64,000 nt of DNA from Membranipora membranacea (lineage: Eukaryota > Bryozoa > Gymnolaemata > Cheilostomatida > Membraniporidae), in NCBI GenBank assembly GCA_914767715.1, contig OU612069.1:6572001-6636000 (forward strand). Reading direction: 5' to 3'. The notes beneath the pieces were generated by a model. It made no database searches. It was given only the letters and a program-made list of their open reading frames with translations, and had not been told where the DNA came from. Positions 1 through 13,330 of the stretch are shown in pieces (the first letter of the stretch is position 1; every line of letters begins with the position of its first letter). The translations under genes were made by a program, and so were the position numbers.

Positions 1-3000
1 TCTTTTCTCTTTACATGAGAGCTCCAATTCAGAATCGATCAATCAAACTTAATGTAGATGATCAATTTAATTGTGTGCATGATAAATAAATGTGTTTTGA
101 GTTTCCAAAAAAATATATGTACGCCAAAGGAAAGTTGTTAAATATTAAATCAAAATCAGAGTTCCCAATTTTAGGTTTCTTTTTCAAAAGACAGTTAGTC
201 AAATTTATCCCTGTTGTCAGGGGAACACCACGGCGCTGGGATTTAATAAAAAATTGAAAAGCAATAAATCTATTACAGAATAGGTGCTCAATTAGTCTGT
301 GTCCCAATTTCTTACAACCCAGATGTTTCGGTCCAGTGCCCAGCATTGCATTATAAGTAGCACCAAACAATACTTAATAACTCTGTCAAGGTGTGAATGC
401 CTATTACGATACAATACAATTAATTTAACATAAGTGCGGTACCCAGTCATTACAATGTGCAGTGAAGTGAAAAGTTATGTTTCTTATCTAACATGTCAGC
501 TCTTTGTTGTTTGATCTGAACCAAATTTTGTTTGCAGAACGTGATTGGCACTGAAATATTAAGAGAATGAAAACAGAATTATCATGGAATCACTGGTTGC
601 CAAGAAATTCACACGTGAAGTTTGTTCATGCAAAAGTTTACAAGATCACTTTGCAGTGAAAGTAAGCCAACGGCTAACCGAGTACTAAATTGTGAGTTCA
701 TTACTTGCAACAGGGCCAACTAATACCAAGGGTCACTTCAGCTGCTATTCCTGCAAATTCAATACAAATTTAACTTGACTTGATTTTTTTTCAGGAATGA
801 CTTCATCTTGGCCAACAACTGTAATGTAAAATGATAAGTTATTCTGTTTTTTCAGTTATCGCTTTTGTTGTGACAGCTCATGCCTGCCCAATTAATTGTT
901 GATTGTTTTATTCGTTTGATAATTTTCTAATCAAGTTTTACCTATAAAACGCCTCCAAGACCCAGTCAATTTATTATTTTGTTAGGCCCGTTGGAGGGGA
1001 GGGGGGGGGGGGTCTTACAGTGTCCCTGTCAAACCAAAGAAGCTTAATCTCTTTAACTTAAGAGTTTATTTGGTGTTCCACTGTGCTGCACAGGATAGTC
1101 AATAATGACAGGATCACATCTGAAAGCCAAAAATCCCTCCTGATTAGGAAGCCCTAACCTGAGCAACCCTGATTATCACGATAAACAACATTGTAAATGA
1201 TTTAGATTTAGATAAGTTTATAATCTTAGCAATCTTAGAAGTTGTGCCCATTTCTTATTTTCTTAAAAATTAGTATTTGATAGATCATTGAAATGAGGAA
1301 GTTCTAAGTTGAGTTCCCTGTTGAAAATGATGTCAAATAACTCTGTTATAGTTAAAAAAGTTTTCGTACTTGATAGTAATCGGCTGCATTTTAGTAATTG
1401 CTAAGGGATAATACATCCGCTATGTAGGCGAATTCAGATTTTCAATCCAAGAATATTTCTTGCCAATGTAATTGTTATTATTATAATTATCAATTTATAT
1501 ATTCACTTAGCTGTTTTTATAAATACAGGATTTTCAAGTGGGTGATATGGAGTGAAAGTCATTACAAATATTTTCCTGAATTAATATCAAAAAATATATT
1601 ATTTGATAAAATTATGGTTATTAAAGTACTGTACAACTATCGGTTAGAAACTGCGTTGTTTGCTTATTCAAGCCTGCATTACAAGAATAACTACCCTCTT
1701 CAACAGCATGATAAGAGCGTTTGAATTTGTAAGAAGAGAATTCCTAATTTGGCAATACATGGGCGTAGACTTGTGATACAGATAGTAGTTTGAACTTGAT
1801 CCGTGCTGCCCAAAGTTACTTATTATTATTATGATTATGATATTCATTGTTTATTTGAGCCAATTGTTACATTTTAAAAGCATTTAATTTCTGTTGCATA
1901 GGCTATGAGACAGCCTGCCAGCTATCCGACAATCAACAAAAACTAATCAGGTGGTAACGACTGTGACAATAGTTAATTTCCCTTTTTGCTTGCGGTATAT
2001 ACTTTTGAGAAATAAACTGCTTTAGTTCATCAAATTAAGAAATAATAGCCTCATATCTGACTGTGCATTGATACAATGGTAAATCGTTGATTTTCATTTT
2101 TAACCACCCACCAGAGGTGTGCGGCTGATGGGATTCCAAACCGTCCAAGTGTGTCCATGTGTCCTTTGCCCATCTGTTGAACACATTTGACGGGACAACC
2201 TCTATTGAAAAGGCATAAGCAGATTGAAAATTTGTTTTAATGGACAGACCGTTTTAGCTGGACGGATAAACAGAGGGGCAACAAAAATTACATAGTATAC
2301 CACCTGTATTATTGAACCTTATCGGACCAGAACTAAATAGACCTAGATGAACATGCATGTAATGGCTGGTTCATGCCAGAAAAATTAAAAAACCGCTCGA
2401 TTCATCCTTAAATTAACTAATATGGCACTTATATGTATTTCTTGTGACACGCCTATTAAGACAATAATAGGGGCATGAGTGACAAAACAGCAGACTGATC
2501 AGTTTAAACATTCCTCCATCTCTAGCCCCCAATTTGTGAAACTCACTTCTTTTTGCAATCATTGATTTAAGTTTCATATATTGCCAATGCAGCGTCAATC
2601 GAACCAAGTCACAATTTATTAAAGCAGTATTTTAGAAACCAGTCTTTGATTTGGTCAAACACTTATTTTCAATTGACATACTCATTCGAGAACAAATTAC
2701 TGCAGCCTGTCTAGTAATCCTGTATAAGGAGAGCAAGTTGTGATACTGTTGAGATATTTGTATACTAGATGCATAAAAATGACAAAAGGAGAAGGTGATG
2801 TTAATTTTAAAATGTCCAGTTATGTCTTTTCTCTTTACATGAGAGCTCCAATTCAGTGTCGATCAATGAAACTTAATAGATGGCAAATTTTAAATTTTGT
2901 GCACAATAAATATTGCTAATATTGTCAATTGTTAATATCGAATCGTAATATAATTGCATATGTATCTGCTCACATTTTCCTTGCTCCTAGTTGAATCGAT

Positions 3001-3089
3001 GATGTACTAACTAAAATATTTGCATATAGATCCGGAGTGTCAGACCAATGTTGTCCTAACCTCTTTTAGCGTCGCTATAGGGAAGCGCA

Positions 3090-3145
3090 TCTTGCTTACT
3101 CAAAGGTACTACTGTTGCAAGCATCTGACTCACATGTTTATTTCT
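3090..3145 (-). pseudogene. Decayed copy of the LRR-exon donor region
   Basis: ACTCAAAGGTACTACTGTTG and GCATCTGACTCACATGTTT repeat, with changes, the bases around the donor of the LRR exon (3587-3660: ACTCAAAGG ... CTACCGTTGCGAGCATCCCACTCACCTGTCT). Another such copy is at about 17190-17250. No LRR coding sequence follows either copy. Confidence 0.45.
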
Positions 3146-3653
3146 AGGTATTTCTAGTGGTGCAAGTTACGTGACTCGGGTGTGAAACTCAATCTATAAT
3201 TGCTGACTAAAAATATAAGCTTATTTTACAAATATAAATGCTGAAAACACGCATATTGCTAGTGATCCTAGTTGTGCGATTCAATTTAACAATTCACAGT
3301 GACATTTCACTCCTTCCATAAAAAAAGTACGGAGCATTCCCTAGCCTTGGCTTCTTACTGGTATAATTGTTATGAATTGTAACTCAATGCATCATTGACA
3401 GATGTTATGACAGTGTCTTATTTTGATTTTGATTGCATTTTCTCAAACCAATTTTTCAGAGCACGTCCTTCATGCAGTTTGACAAATTTAAATATTTACG
3501 AGAAATTTTAGATGAAAATATGAATTTAAAATCCTGTGTCATTGAGATAAAACCCACTTAAAGAAAACTTTTAAGACGAATCATGTTACTCAAAGGTAGC
3601 AAACCAATTGTACAAACAGTGTGATATACTACCGTTGCGAGCATCCCACTCAC

Positions 3654-3794
3654 CTGTCTGGAAGGCTGGTCAAGCCACAGTCCCGAGCGATTATCTTCTT
3701 CAATGATTGAATTTGCCCCAATCCTGCAGGTAACTTCTGTAGGCCCTCATTCAAACCAACCTCTAACAACTCCAGTCCTGGCAGTGAGCAGATG
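3654..3794 (-). CDS. LRR gene, 141-bp LRR exon (most downstream exon seen)
   Basis: On the minus strand the exon follows a TTTTCTCCTCCACAG acceptor and ends CCAGACAG before GTGAGT. It starts with one base that completes a codon and ends with two, so it is bounded by phase-2 introns. It encodes two LRRs of about 23 residues: SLPGLELLEVGLNEGLQKLP followed by GLGQIQSLKKIIARDCGLTSLP. This is the LPxxLGxLxSLxxLxLxxC pattern of LRR proteins, which usually bind other proteins. Length and phases equal those of the exon at 29858-29998, and the junction reads LPK-S-ICSLPG, as a continuous LRR solenoid would. It sits inside an array monomer. The rest of the gene must lie left of the window. Confidence 0.8.
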
Positions 3795-4079
3795 CTGTGG
3801 AGGAGAAAAAATGTGATGTTAAAATATCATGCAACACTGCTTGTCAGTTCATGGAGCGCACACAATTGAGCAACACATTTGATGAATGAGTTTTTGATTG
3901 ATCAATTACCTAGGAAGAATTGTACCTATCAGATTTAGATATTGCTGTCTGAATAGATTTGGGTTTCCTTTTAATGCAATGGATGAGATAATAGTAAGCA
4001 TAAATCAATTGAATTGCAATCTGACGTTTCAGATATGAATAAGTATTTATAGTGATGCAAGTTATGCGATTCAAATTAT

Positions 4080-4620
4080 CAAGTGATGTTTCACCTCATC
4101 CATAAAAAAATATGGAACATTGACTAGCCTTTGCTTCTGACTGGTATAATTGTAATAAATTGTTACTCAATGCATCAAAGACATATGTTATGACCTCATC
4201 CTATTTCGATATTGATTTGACTTTCTCAAACTTAGTTTTCAGGGCATGTCCTTCAACAGTCTGACAGACTATATCATAAAGCAATTTGAGATAAAATGAG
4301 ATGAGATAAATGTATGAACTTTGAATCCGATGTCTATGAGATTGAACGAAACCTAACCCAATCAGAGCAAAGAGAAAGAGAGAAATCGTAAGTTTTTGAA
4401 TGGAATGTTAGCTGCAGTCGTGTAGGCAGGGTAAATAAAACCAAAGATTAAATAATCCACTCCATTTCCTAATTGCACAAATGAATATATTTAGAGTAGT
4501 CCAAAGAGTCGATAACAGATGCTTAAACATCATAAATCTAAATTGACATAAACCTGAGACAAGACAAAGGCATATCAATTCCACCATCAAGTGGTACCAT
4601 TATTTATACCTCTCAACAAT
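4080..4620 (+). mobile_element. LINE 3'-end debris (monomer 1)
   Basis: The sequence matches the LINE fragment at 31590-32100 in order: the CTGACTGGTATAATTGTAAT block, the CTTAGTTTTCAGGGCATGTC block, then AATGAATATATTTAGAGTAG and CATAAATCTAAATTG. Related blocks are at about 3325-3560, 13100-13270 and 17475-17790. All are riddled with stops and frameshifts. Confidence 0.6.
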
Positions 4621-7600
4621 TTTAAAATGTATATAAGTGATCATGAAATAATAGTTGAATTAAGGTTGTATCCCTAACCATGTGGATTTATAATTCTTAG
4701 GTGGACCTTTGGTTGTTATTTGAGATTACTGTAATGTTGTAAGTGTGAACACCTAATTCAGCCAGATGAAGGCGAGAATTTGGTTTTTATTCAAATTGTG
4801 TTGCTTGCTGTATGGTCATAACCTTTGTGTGTGATACCACCATGTTTAAGATAATTGTGTATACATTTATTCAGTTCCAATTTATATATATTATTTTCTT
4901 TTTCACGTTTTCTGCAGCTAGCTGTGTACCAAATCTTTTCTTGGTTTGTACCTAACTTCGAGGAGCCTAGGTGATGACTGTGATATATAGAGTTGTTTCT
5001 TCTAAAATCTTTCATTCAAGTAAGTTTTAGCAGAGAGCAAGTCTCGTTATAAATGACATTAATTTTTATGATGTTTTTTATTACGTTCTCTCTAGAAAAG
5101 TTTTCACTGTTTTACTCTTTCACCTGAGCTTTTGAGCAGGAGATCTGAGAGTAGCCACATCTTTGCATCTTGATCTTGAATATCTTTCACAGAACAAGAT
5201 GTTCCTAATTCATAATAAATAAGCTATAATCAACAAATTGGCTTGCGCTATAAACAGAAGTCAAATTTATTCCTGTTGTCAGGGAAACACCGCGGCCACT
5301 GGGATTTAATAAAAATTGAAAGGCAATAAATCTATTACAGAATAGGTGCTCAATTAGTCTATGTCCCAATCTCTTACAACTCAGATGTTTCTGTCCAGTG
5401 ACCTGCAATGCATTATAAGTAACACCAAACAATACTTAATAACTCTGTCAAGGTATGTAGGCCTATTACGATACAATACAATTCATTCTATATATGTGTG
5501 GTACCCAGTCATTACGATGTGCAGTGAAGTGAAAAAGTTATGTTTGTCATCTAACATGTCAGCTCTTTGTTGTTAGATCTCAACCAAATTTTGAATGCAG
5601 TACATGCTTGGCATTGAAAATGTTTACCCTCAATAATAAAAGAAAATATGACTCTGTATACAGAAGCTTACTGTATCAGCGGAATGATTACTGGAAATAA
5701 GCGAAGGCTCCCAAAAATTATTGATCCTACTAATCTGTGACTTTCCCTTGTACAGAGACAGCTAGAGCTTGATAGTTGTATCATCACATCACATGCAGCG
5801 GTGTTTCTCAATTCAATTAGTCATTGATATACAGGCAGCTGAATAGAGAGCTATATTGTGGATTGAAGGTTGATTGTATGATGAGATAGATCTTGAGGAA
5901 AAACTTCCTGAGAAATTTAACCGCCTTGATTAACAATTTGTGCCCATTTTCTACCCCAACAGGTATCTTTACACGCCTCCTAGACCCAGTAAATTTATAA
6001 ATTTGTAAGGCCCCGTTGGAGGGGAGGGGGGGGGGGGCTTACAGCGCCTCTGTCAAATCAAAAAAACCTTATCTCTTTAACCCAAGAGTTTATTTGGTGT
6101 TCCACTGCGCTGCACAGGATAGTCAATGACGAAAGGATCACATCTGAAAACTAAAAATCCACATCAACATATTAAATGATTTAGATTTAGACATGTATAT
6201 AATCTTAGCAATCTTAGAAGTTGTGCCCATTTCTTATTTTCTTAAAAATTAGTAATTTATAGATCATTGAACTGATGAAGTTCTAAGTTGAGTTCCTTGT
6301 TGAAAAGGATGTCAAATAATTCAATTTTAGTAAAAAAAGTTTTGGTACTTGATAGTAATCGGCTACCTTTTAGTAATTGCTACGGGAAAATACACCCTAG
6401 TCATCGCACTTTTGAACTTAGTATAACTAAATGGTATTGTAAATCTCAGATTATCTCAATATTTATCTGAAAGTGATGACGTAATGGAGTCATTTGCCAA
6501 ATAATCAAGTTATTGATGTTCCTAAACTGGTTTGGCAGATCAAGCAATATTTATCAAGCTGGTCTACGTTGCCATACAGATCCACATCAACCTTTCTTGC
6601 ACTGATTTACAACAGTCCAAGGCTGTGAATATCATGCAAAAAACTCTATTAATTTGATGACTGCTGGCCTGATTCACACCTGGGGTGTATTGCTATGTAG
6701 GAGAATTGAGATTTTCAATCCAAGTATATTTCTTGCCAAAGTAATTGTTATTATTATAATTACCAAATTTTAGATTCACTTAGTTGTTTTCATAAATAGA
6801 TGATTTTCAAGTGGGAGATGTGGAGTGAAACTCATCTCAAATATTTTCCTGAATTAATACGAAAAATATATATTATTGTGATAAACTTATGGTTATTAAA
6901 GTACTGCACAACTATCGGTTAGAAACTGTGTCGCTTATTTAAGTCTGCATGACAAAAATAAGTACCCTTTTTAACAGCATGATAAGAGCATATGAATTTG
7001 TAAGTACATAATTCCTAATTTGGCAATACGTGGGGGTAGACTTGTGATACAGATAGCAGTTTGAACTTGATCTGTGCTGCCCAAAATTACCCATTATTAT
7101 TATGATACATTATGATATTCATTGTGTATTTGAGCCAATTGTTACATAATAAATTAAATTATTTTCAGTTACATAGACTATGAGCCAGCCTGCCAGCTTG
7201 TCCGACAATCAACAAAACTAATCAGGTGGTAACGACTGTGACAGTAATTAATTTCCCTTTTTGTTTGTGGTGTATACTTTTGAGAAATAAACTGCTTTAG
7301 TTCATCAAATTAAGAAAGTATAGCCTCATATCTGACTGAGCATTGATACAATGGTAAATCGTTAATTTTCATTTTTAAACACCAACCAGAGGTGTTCGGC
7401 TGATGGGATTCCATGCTGTCCACCTGTGTCCATTTGTCCTTTGCCCATCTGTTGGACACAATTGACGGGACAAACTGTACTGAAAAGGCATAAGCAGATG
7501 AAAAATTTGTTTTAATGGACAGGCAGTTTTAGCTGGACGGATAGACCAAATTGAATGTCCAATTTCTTTTCAGCTCAATGACCTCCTCCCACGTGCTCTA

Positions 7601-7870
7601 AATGAAATTACATTGGCGGCAATGCGTTTTTGGACTGATCAATTTAACAAGCCACCTGGGAATGAGGTATGTGTTGGGTACACCATGAATTGGCTACACT
7701 TTTTATAGAAGCAGAGGGACAACAAAAAATAACATAGTATACCGCATGTATTATTGAACCTTATCGGAACAGACCTAAATAGACCTAGATGAACATGCAT
7801 GCAATGGCTGGTTCATGCAACAAAGCTAAATTTAAAAAACCGCTCAATTCATCCTTATATTAGCTATATA
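4620..7870 (+). repeat. Array monomer 2 (3' truncated)
   Basis: Landmarks follow the order of monomer 1 up to the CGCTCAATTC region near 7850, then similarity stops. A segment corresponding to about 540-960 of monomer 1 is missing between about 5640 and 5960. At 7591-7683 a 93-base stretch with acceptor-like TTTCTTTTCAG and donor-like GTATGTG borders stays open. The matching block of monomer 4 (16653-16745) has lost the acceptor, so I treat it as repeat sequence rather than an exon. Confidence 0.65.
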
Positions 7871-10800
7871 GGCACTTAGATTGAATACTTTTTGATAGCA
7901 TGATCATAACATCATTAAAATGCTAATTATAAGCTGTATTTCGCATTTAAGAGTGATCTATCATCATGTAAAAAATAATGTTTGACTAATACTTAGAACC
8001 AAAGACTCTGTTATAACTGAATCTAAACATTGTGATTACCATTCTGTATCCTATCAGACAATAACTCGATCCTATCATTTACACACCATGTAATACTTGA
8101 TAAATTTTGATGCAAAACATTGTTACAATGTAACAAGAAGTCGAACAGTTTTTAGGTTATGGAATATAGGGATCACAAAAATTCCCAGGGATCAATATAT
8201 TACTAGCATTTATAAACTTGGGTTGTCAGCTTTTTGATAGGTAATCCATAAAGAATTATTCCTTTTCTTTTATATCTACTGGTAGGAACATATAACAATT
8301 GTCTTAAACATATAACAATTGTCTTAAACATATAACAACTGTCTTAAAGGAACTGCTCACATGGATTTGTAAATAAAAGGCAATATCACCTTGTCTAGCA
8401 TACTCCGCAAGTCCTCATTGAAAAGGTAGTAAAAGTGCCAACACAGGTCTCCAAAATTTAAATTCACACTTCTGTTTTTAAATTTTACTAATCGCAGTCA
8501 TGTAGATATGTTGGTAGTTTGACTGATCAAAAACAACAGCTTTATTTTCAGTTTTAACGCTTTGTATATTTGGTATTTATTGCAGGTCATTTCCATCATC
8601 TTAAGGGCAAATCCTCCACCTGTACCATTCAAATATTTACAAACATATTCAACTGTCAACAAAAAGTCCATTGAAATAGTGAAAGTGAAAGATTCGAAAG
8701 AGTTCAAAAAAGTTGCCAAAACTATAAATTGGGTGCAATCATAGACTTGATTATAAACCTAGAGATGACACTATACAGATATTGAGGCACAGAGGGACTT
8801 AATTAAGGGCAAAGTTATGTCATTGGAAGGTGTAGAAGTAATGATGCAATCATTGATTTTCTGTCCACAATCCAGGTTTTTTGTTCATAACTCGATCAAT
8901 TTTGATCGGATTTCGAGATTGAAAATTACAATAGTTTTAGATGCTTATCTCATTTGCGGCAATTACGATTTGGAACTCAGTGACTTATATTGATTTTGTA
9001 GTTCTATAGCTGTAGGAATCTTCATCTCCTTATTTGTATAAATCCTTAAACAAGAGTTGTTACCACACAAATTTGATATACATATAGAAAGTCTTTTGTT
9101 CTGCTAAACAAAGTCAACAAGAAATTTAGAAGAATAGAAAAAAAAGACAGTGGATATTCTAGTTTGTATCAACTCGATTCCACACCGAGATATGGAAACA
9201 TAGTGATTTTGAAATAGAATTTAATACTATTTATAATACTAAGCAAAAGTAATGGATACAAATTCATGCAGCAGCAGTGAATTTTTTTCAATTGTAACTT
9301 TAATAACATCCGAAAATTAAAAAGTGTTATTATTAATGCACACAATTAAATTTTATTTTGATTCTGCAAGGTTTTGGTAGCTTTGGTTTTAGCCTTGTAT
9401 GATATTTTAAAATATGCCTATCGTATACCGTGCGCACTGAGTTAGAACTTTATCGACAGAGGACTGAGGACTAGGAGGTATAAAGTTTCCTAAGCAAAAC
9501 TGTTCAAATTGATGATAATCCAGAGCGGCAGTATTTCACTCAGGATGACAGAATTAGAGCTGCAACAATTTAGTATCCAACAGTTTCCTCTACTCTTTTG
9601 TTTCGATGATACTTTTGAATTTCTTGCCACAAGCTGGTATTGCTGGTATGTCCGGAAGATTCAGTAGTGAACTCGCAAAAGGGGCTAGGGGACTTGACCC
9701 TACCAATTTTGTGTGTTAATTTTGAAAAACCTCTTGTTTTTAATTACCAGGTGCCCAGAGGGCCTCATTGTTAGATTGGTTGGAATTATGAATGGATTAG
9801 GCTGGTATACTTGGTGCAATAACCAATTTCCATGATTTTCCCCTTTGACTGCCCTTAAAAGAGGAGTGCATCATGATATTCCTGTGACATAGAATAGATT
9901 TCTTTCATATGTTTGTGCCTACAATCTGAGCAAATAACTATAGCCAACGTCACAAAGCACTTATTTTATTCATCCTTGATTTGGGACACCAATCTACACA
10001 TATTTAAAATTAAGACCAATAAAACGATGGTCTTTTATAAAAGACTCAGGCAATCAAATTAGAGTCCATAATTGCAAACAATTTGATATGGTCTTCTACT
10101 ATATAGCAAATCTGCAGGAGTGAACTCTCACTGCAGGAGCCATTGAATATTCTCAGAGTTGACAATAACAGGATAACCTCATTTATTGAACCCACCATAC
10201 ACAACCATTTATAAGAGATTTTATAAAGGAACATTACACAGGACACTTTTATGTGTAAATACCTTGAGATAATAATCAGCCATCACTCTATTGTTTCTTG
10301 GGGGATGAGGGATCACATCCATTGTGAATTAAATGTAAATGAAATTGTTCTAAGGAGACAGGTGACAGCTATACTTGCTTAGGTGAACAAACCCAGAGTA
10401 CGTCTTACAAGATGATGTCTCAATAACAATAACAAACCAAGGTGAAATCACCAAGCAGGGTTTATGGCTATGGTTAATCTATCACATTGGGCCTAATTTA
10501 ATACTGGCAATACACAGTATACAGAACATGTAAAAATATTGCATTTACGTGTCAACAGCTGAGAAGAAATGTGTTTCCCTGATCTGACAAAACACTAGAG
10601 TCTAGAAGTTTTGAAATATTACAACATAACGCAGTGGAATTGCTGTGTGTGCCCCTGTGCGATGTAAGATGGTTGAGATACAATGCTTGGATGCTGCTTG
10701 AATTTGCTACTCTGTGACAGGAATTTGCGAGATCTAGATTCTATTATCAGTGCTAATAGTGGTGCTTGTTGTGTAAAATTGCTGTAAGGTTACGATCTGG

Positions 10801-12120
10801 GCAATATACTGAACCTTGGTGGCCTGAAGTTAGAAGAGGCAATCTCATAAGACTTGACAAGTTATCTTATAGGTATTAAAAAAATTAAGAGTGTACTGTG
10901 ATCACATTGACCCCCTTCATGTGTACTGAAATGACTTAGGTAAAATAATGAATAAATCTGCCGGTCCCCGTTTTAGAATCCAAATATTTCTCTGTCATGT
11001 GGAGGTTTCTAAAATTACTGGTTCTTCTATCATTTCTAGGTACTTTTTTATATTCTACTTTCACAATTAAATATGGGTTCCATTTTCAAATTAGTAACAA
11101 TAATCTAAGTCGGCATTCAATACTCATAATCTGATATTATATTAAGAGATGTCATGTTAGAAGACAAGACTACAGGTTCACATCAAATCTTCATTGTGAT
11201 ATTGATATTGTATCATTGTATTGTGCTGAGTGTGAGGCCTCCATACAATTCAATGCTTTTCATTGTTTCAACTTATGGTAAACAAAAGAATCCTTTATAT
11301 GCTGTGCCTGATTCTTTTCAATAGAAGATAAATGTAGCATGTCAGCTCGCATCCAAAGTTTATATGAGAAAACTGAGAATAAATTTTAAGAAATGCTGTT
11401 TTAAATGAAGAGAAAATACGATAGAGAGACCCTAAATGATCCATCTTTTGGCAGCGTCACCACAAGGTCACACGAACTATTTGAGGCTTCTAGCATTTGC
11501 ATAAGTGCATTTTAATTGAGTCATCTGGTTAATAAAAGATAATTTTTTACCAACTTTTCATTTTGATTTATGAAACTCATGATTTTTTGCATTCCTTTGT
11601 GGATTAAATAGTAACTAAACCATTAAGCATGGACAATAACTTTCAATCATTTTGTGATTATTTCTGCATCAACTTATACAAATGTACTGGGAGATAAAGA
11701 GGAAACTATATAAGTGATGAACATAAAATTTGAATTGCTGACAGTAAATCAATGATAATATTATTGCTTATTACACCTCCCAATGACATTGCGCTGCCTA
11801 CAATTTAGTGCCTCACTTCAGCTAAATGTAGTGTCATGTCTAGGTTTATAATTAAGTCTATGGGTGCAATTGAATATGTTACAAAAATTATTAGAAATTT
11901 GTTATCATATTTAATTAATTAAGGTGTAATAATCTAGTATTAACCCTAAAATAGACAGCCTATATCTTGCCCATTAAATTGGTCACAGCTTTAGAGTGTC
12001 ACAATACACAAATTATTAATATTTACTTCTAAATTTATATCCGTGATAATTTATAATCATTAAGTTGAGGGACAAAGAATCATACGGCTAGATATTTTGT
12101 TATCACTCGCACATACAAAT
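7870..12120. other. Non-array interruption with no recognised gene
   Basis: About 4.25 kb of AT-rich sequence without the array landmarks separates monomer 2 from the monomer 3 remnant. Apart from a 20-bp triplicate at 8289 I see no coding region, RNA gene or transposon end. A 156-base open stretch at 8586-8744 follows a TTTATTGCAG acceptor-like site but matches nothing I recognise. Confidence 0.5.
8289..8348. repeat. 20-bp minisatellite, three copies
   Basis: The unit CATATAACAATTGTCTTAAA occurs three times without spacing at 8289, 8309 and 8329. The third copy has one substitution. Confidence 0.95.
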
Positions 12121-13330
12121 CTTCTGTTAAAAAGTGTAGGTATCTTTACCAGTATGGGATGATCTAATGACATCATTTGCCGAACAATCAAGTAGGGATA
12201 TTGAAATTTTAAATTTCGGAATATTTTTCCATGAAGTAATTGTTATTATTATAATTACCTAACTATGGATTTAATTACCTCTTTTTATGAGAATAATACA
12301 GAATCTTCAGGTGGAAGATGTGGGATGAAAGTCAACAAAAGTATTTTAATAAAGAAAAAAACATTATTGCGATATGGTCATTGGAGTATTTTGAGCAATA
12401 GTAGGGGTGTCGGTTAGAGGATGTGTCTTTGTCCATTTAAGCCTGCATTGCAAGACTAAAATCCATTTTTACAGCACAATTGGAGCAATTGAATTTGTAA
12501 GAAGATAATTCCTAATTTAGCGATATGTTGGTCTAGACTTGTGAAACAGATAGTGGTGTGAACTTGATCAGTGCTGCCAAAAAAAATTAATTTATAATGG
12601 CATTCATCGTATATATGTAGCAAATTTAAAGGGCAACCAAGGTTTCAAACAACTTCTCATTGATGGCCATTAATTAATAGCAGATTGCACCTTCTGCATG
12701 GGGAAAAAGACAAAATATAATTCGGATGATTATTCAGCCAGAATTCTTGTGAAACATTTCTTCCATCAGGTACTCATACTCAGCTAAAAGAGAATATCCA
12801 TAGCAGTTTCCTGTTCCTGTTATTATTTAGCCTGTGCTCTATAATTATTACAGCAAAGCCTTGGAACCTCCCCTAAACTGAAGTGTTACCCAGCTAAGAG
12901 TTAGCAACTACTTTGAGTTTTGCATCACGTGATGCACAAAGCTGATGCTGCCCAGCACATTATTCGCTACCCATTAATGCATTGCTGCGAAACTTTGGTT
13001 GCCCTTCAATTATTCTCAGTAGCAAGCCTGTCTGCCAGCATGTCTGGCAATCAACAAAACCAATAAATTGGTAACAACTGTGAAAATTATTAAACAGGGT
13101 AAATTAGTCCAAAGATTGAATATTCCACTCAATTTCCTCATTGCTCCAATGAATATATTTAAAATAGTTCTAAGAGGGATAACAAATGCTTAAACATCCT
13201 AAATCTAATTTGACTTGAAACTGTCACAAGGCATATCGATTCTATCATCAAGCGGTACCGTTATTTATACCTTGATCAGTATTCAAATGTATATAAGTGA
13301 TGATGTAATAATTGTTTGAAATAAGGTTGT
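12120..13330 (+). repeat. Array monomer 3 remnant (internally deleted)
   Basis: 12130-12600 matches the middle of other monomers (compare 6470-7090, 15580-16150 and 20030-20470). The CAATCAACAAAAC landmark at about 13050 then passes after ~50 bases directly into LINE 3'-end debris at about 13100-13270. In full copies about 2 kb lies between these parts, so a large internal deletion is inferred. An unrelated segment sits at about 12600-13010. Confidence 0.65.

Larger units (their letters stand above)
1..4620 (+). repeat. Array monomer 1
   Basis: This copy begins before the window. The 60 bases at its start recur at 2826-2885, so it contains an internal partial duplication. It lacks the ~140-bp block that monomer 2 has at about 7545-7710 and monomer 4 has at about 16630-16795. 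It carries the only LRR exon found in the array (3654-3794) and ends with LINE 3'-end debris (about 4080-4620). Confidence 0.7.

Noticed and set aside
587-664. ATG-initiated 26-codon block before GTAAGC, repeated in monomers 4 and 5
   Set aside because: Differences among the three copies are mostly amino-acid changing and one copy lacks the ATG; it behaves like neutral repeat sequence.
7591-7683. Open 93-base block with splice-like borders in monomer 2
   Set aside because: The same block in monomer 4 has lost its acceptor and frame, and monomer 1 lacks the block, so no coding constraint is evident.
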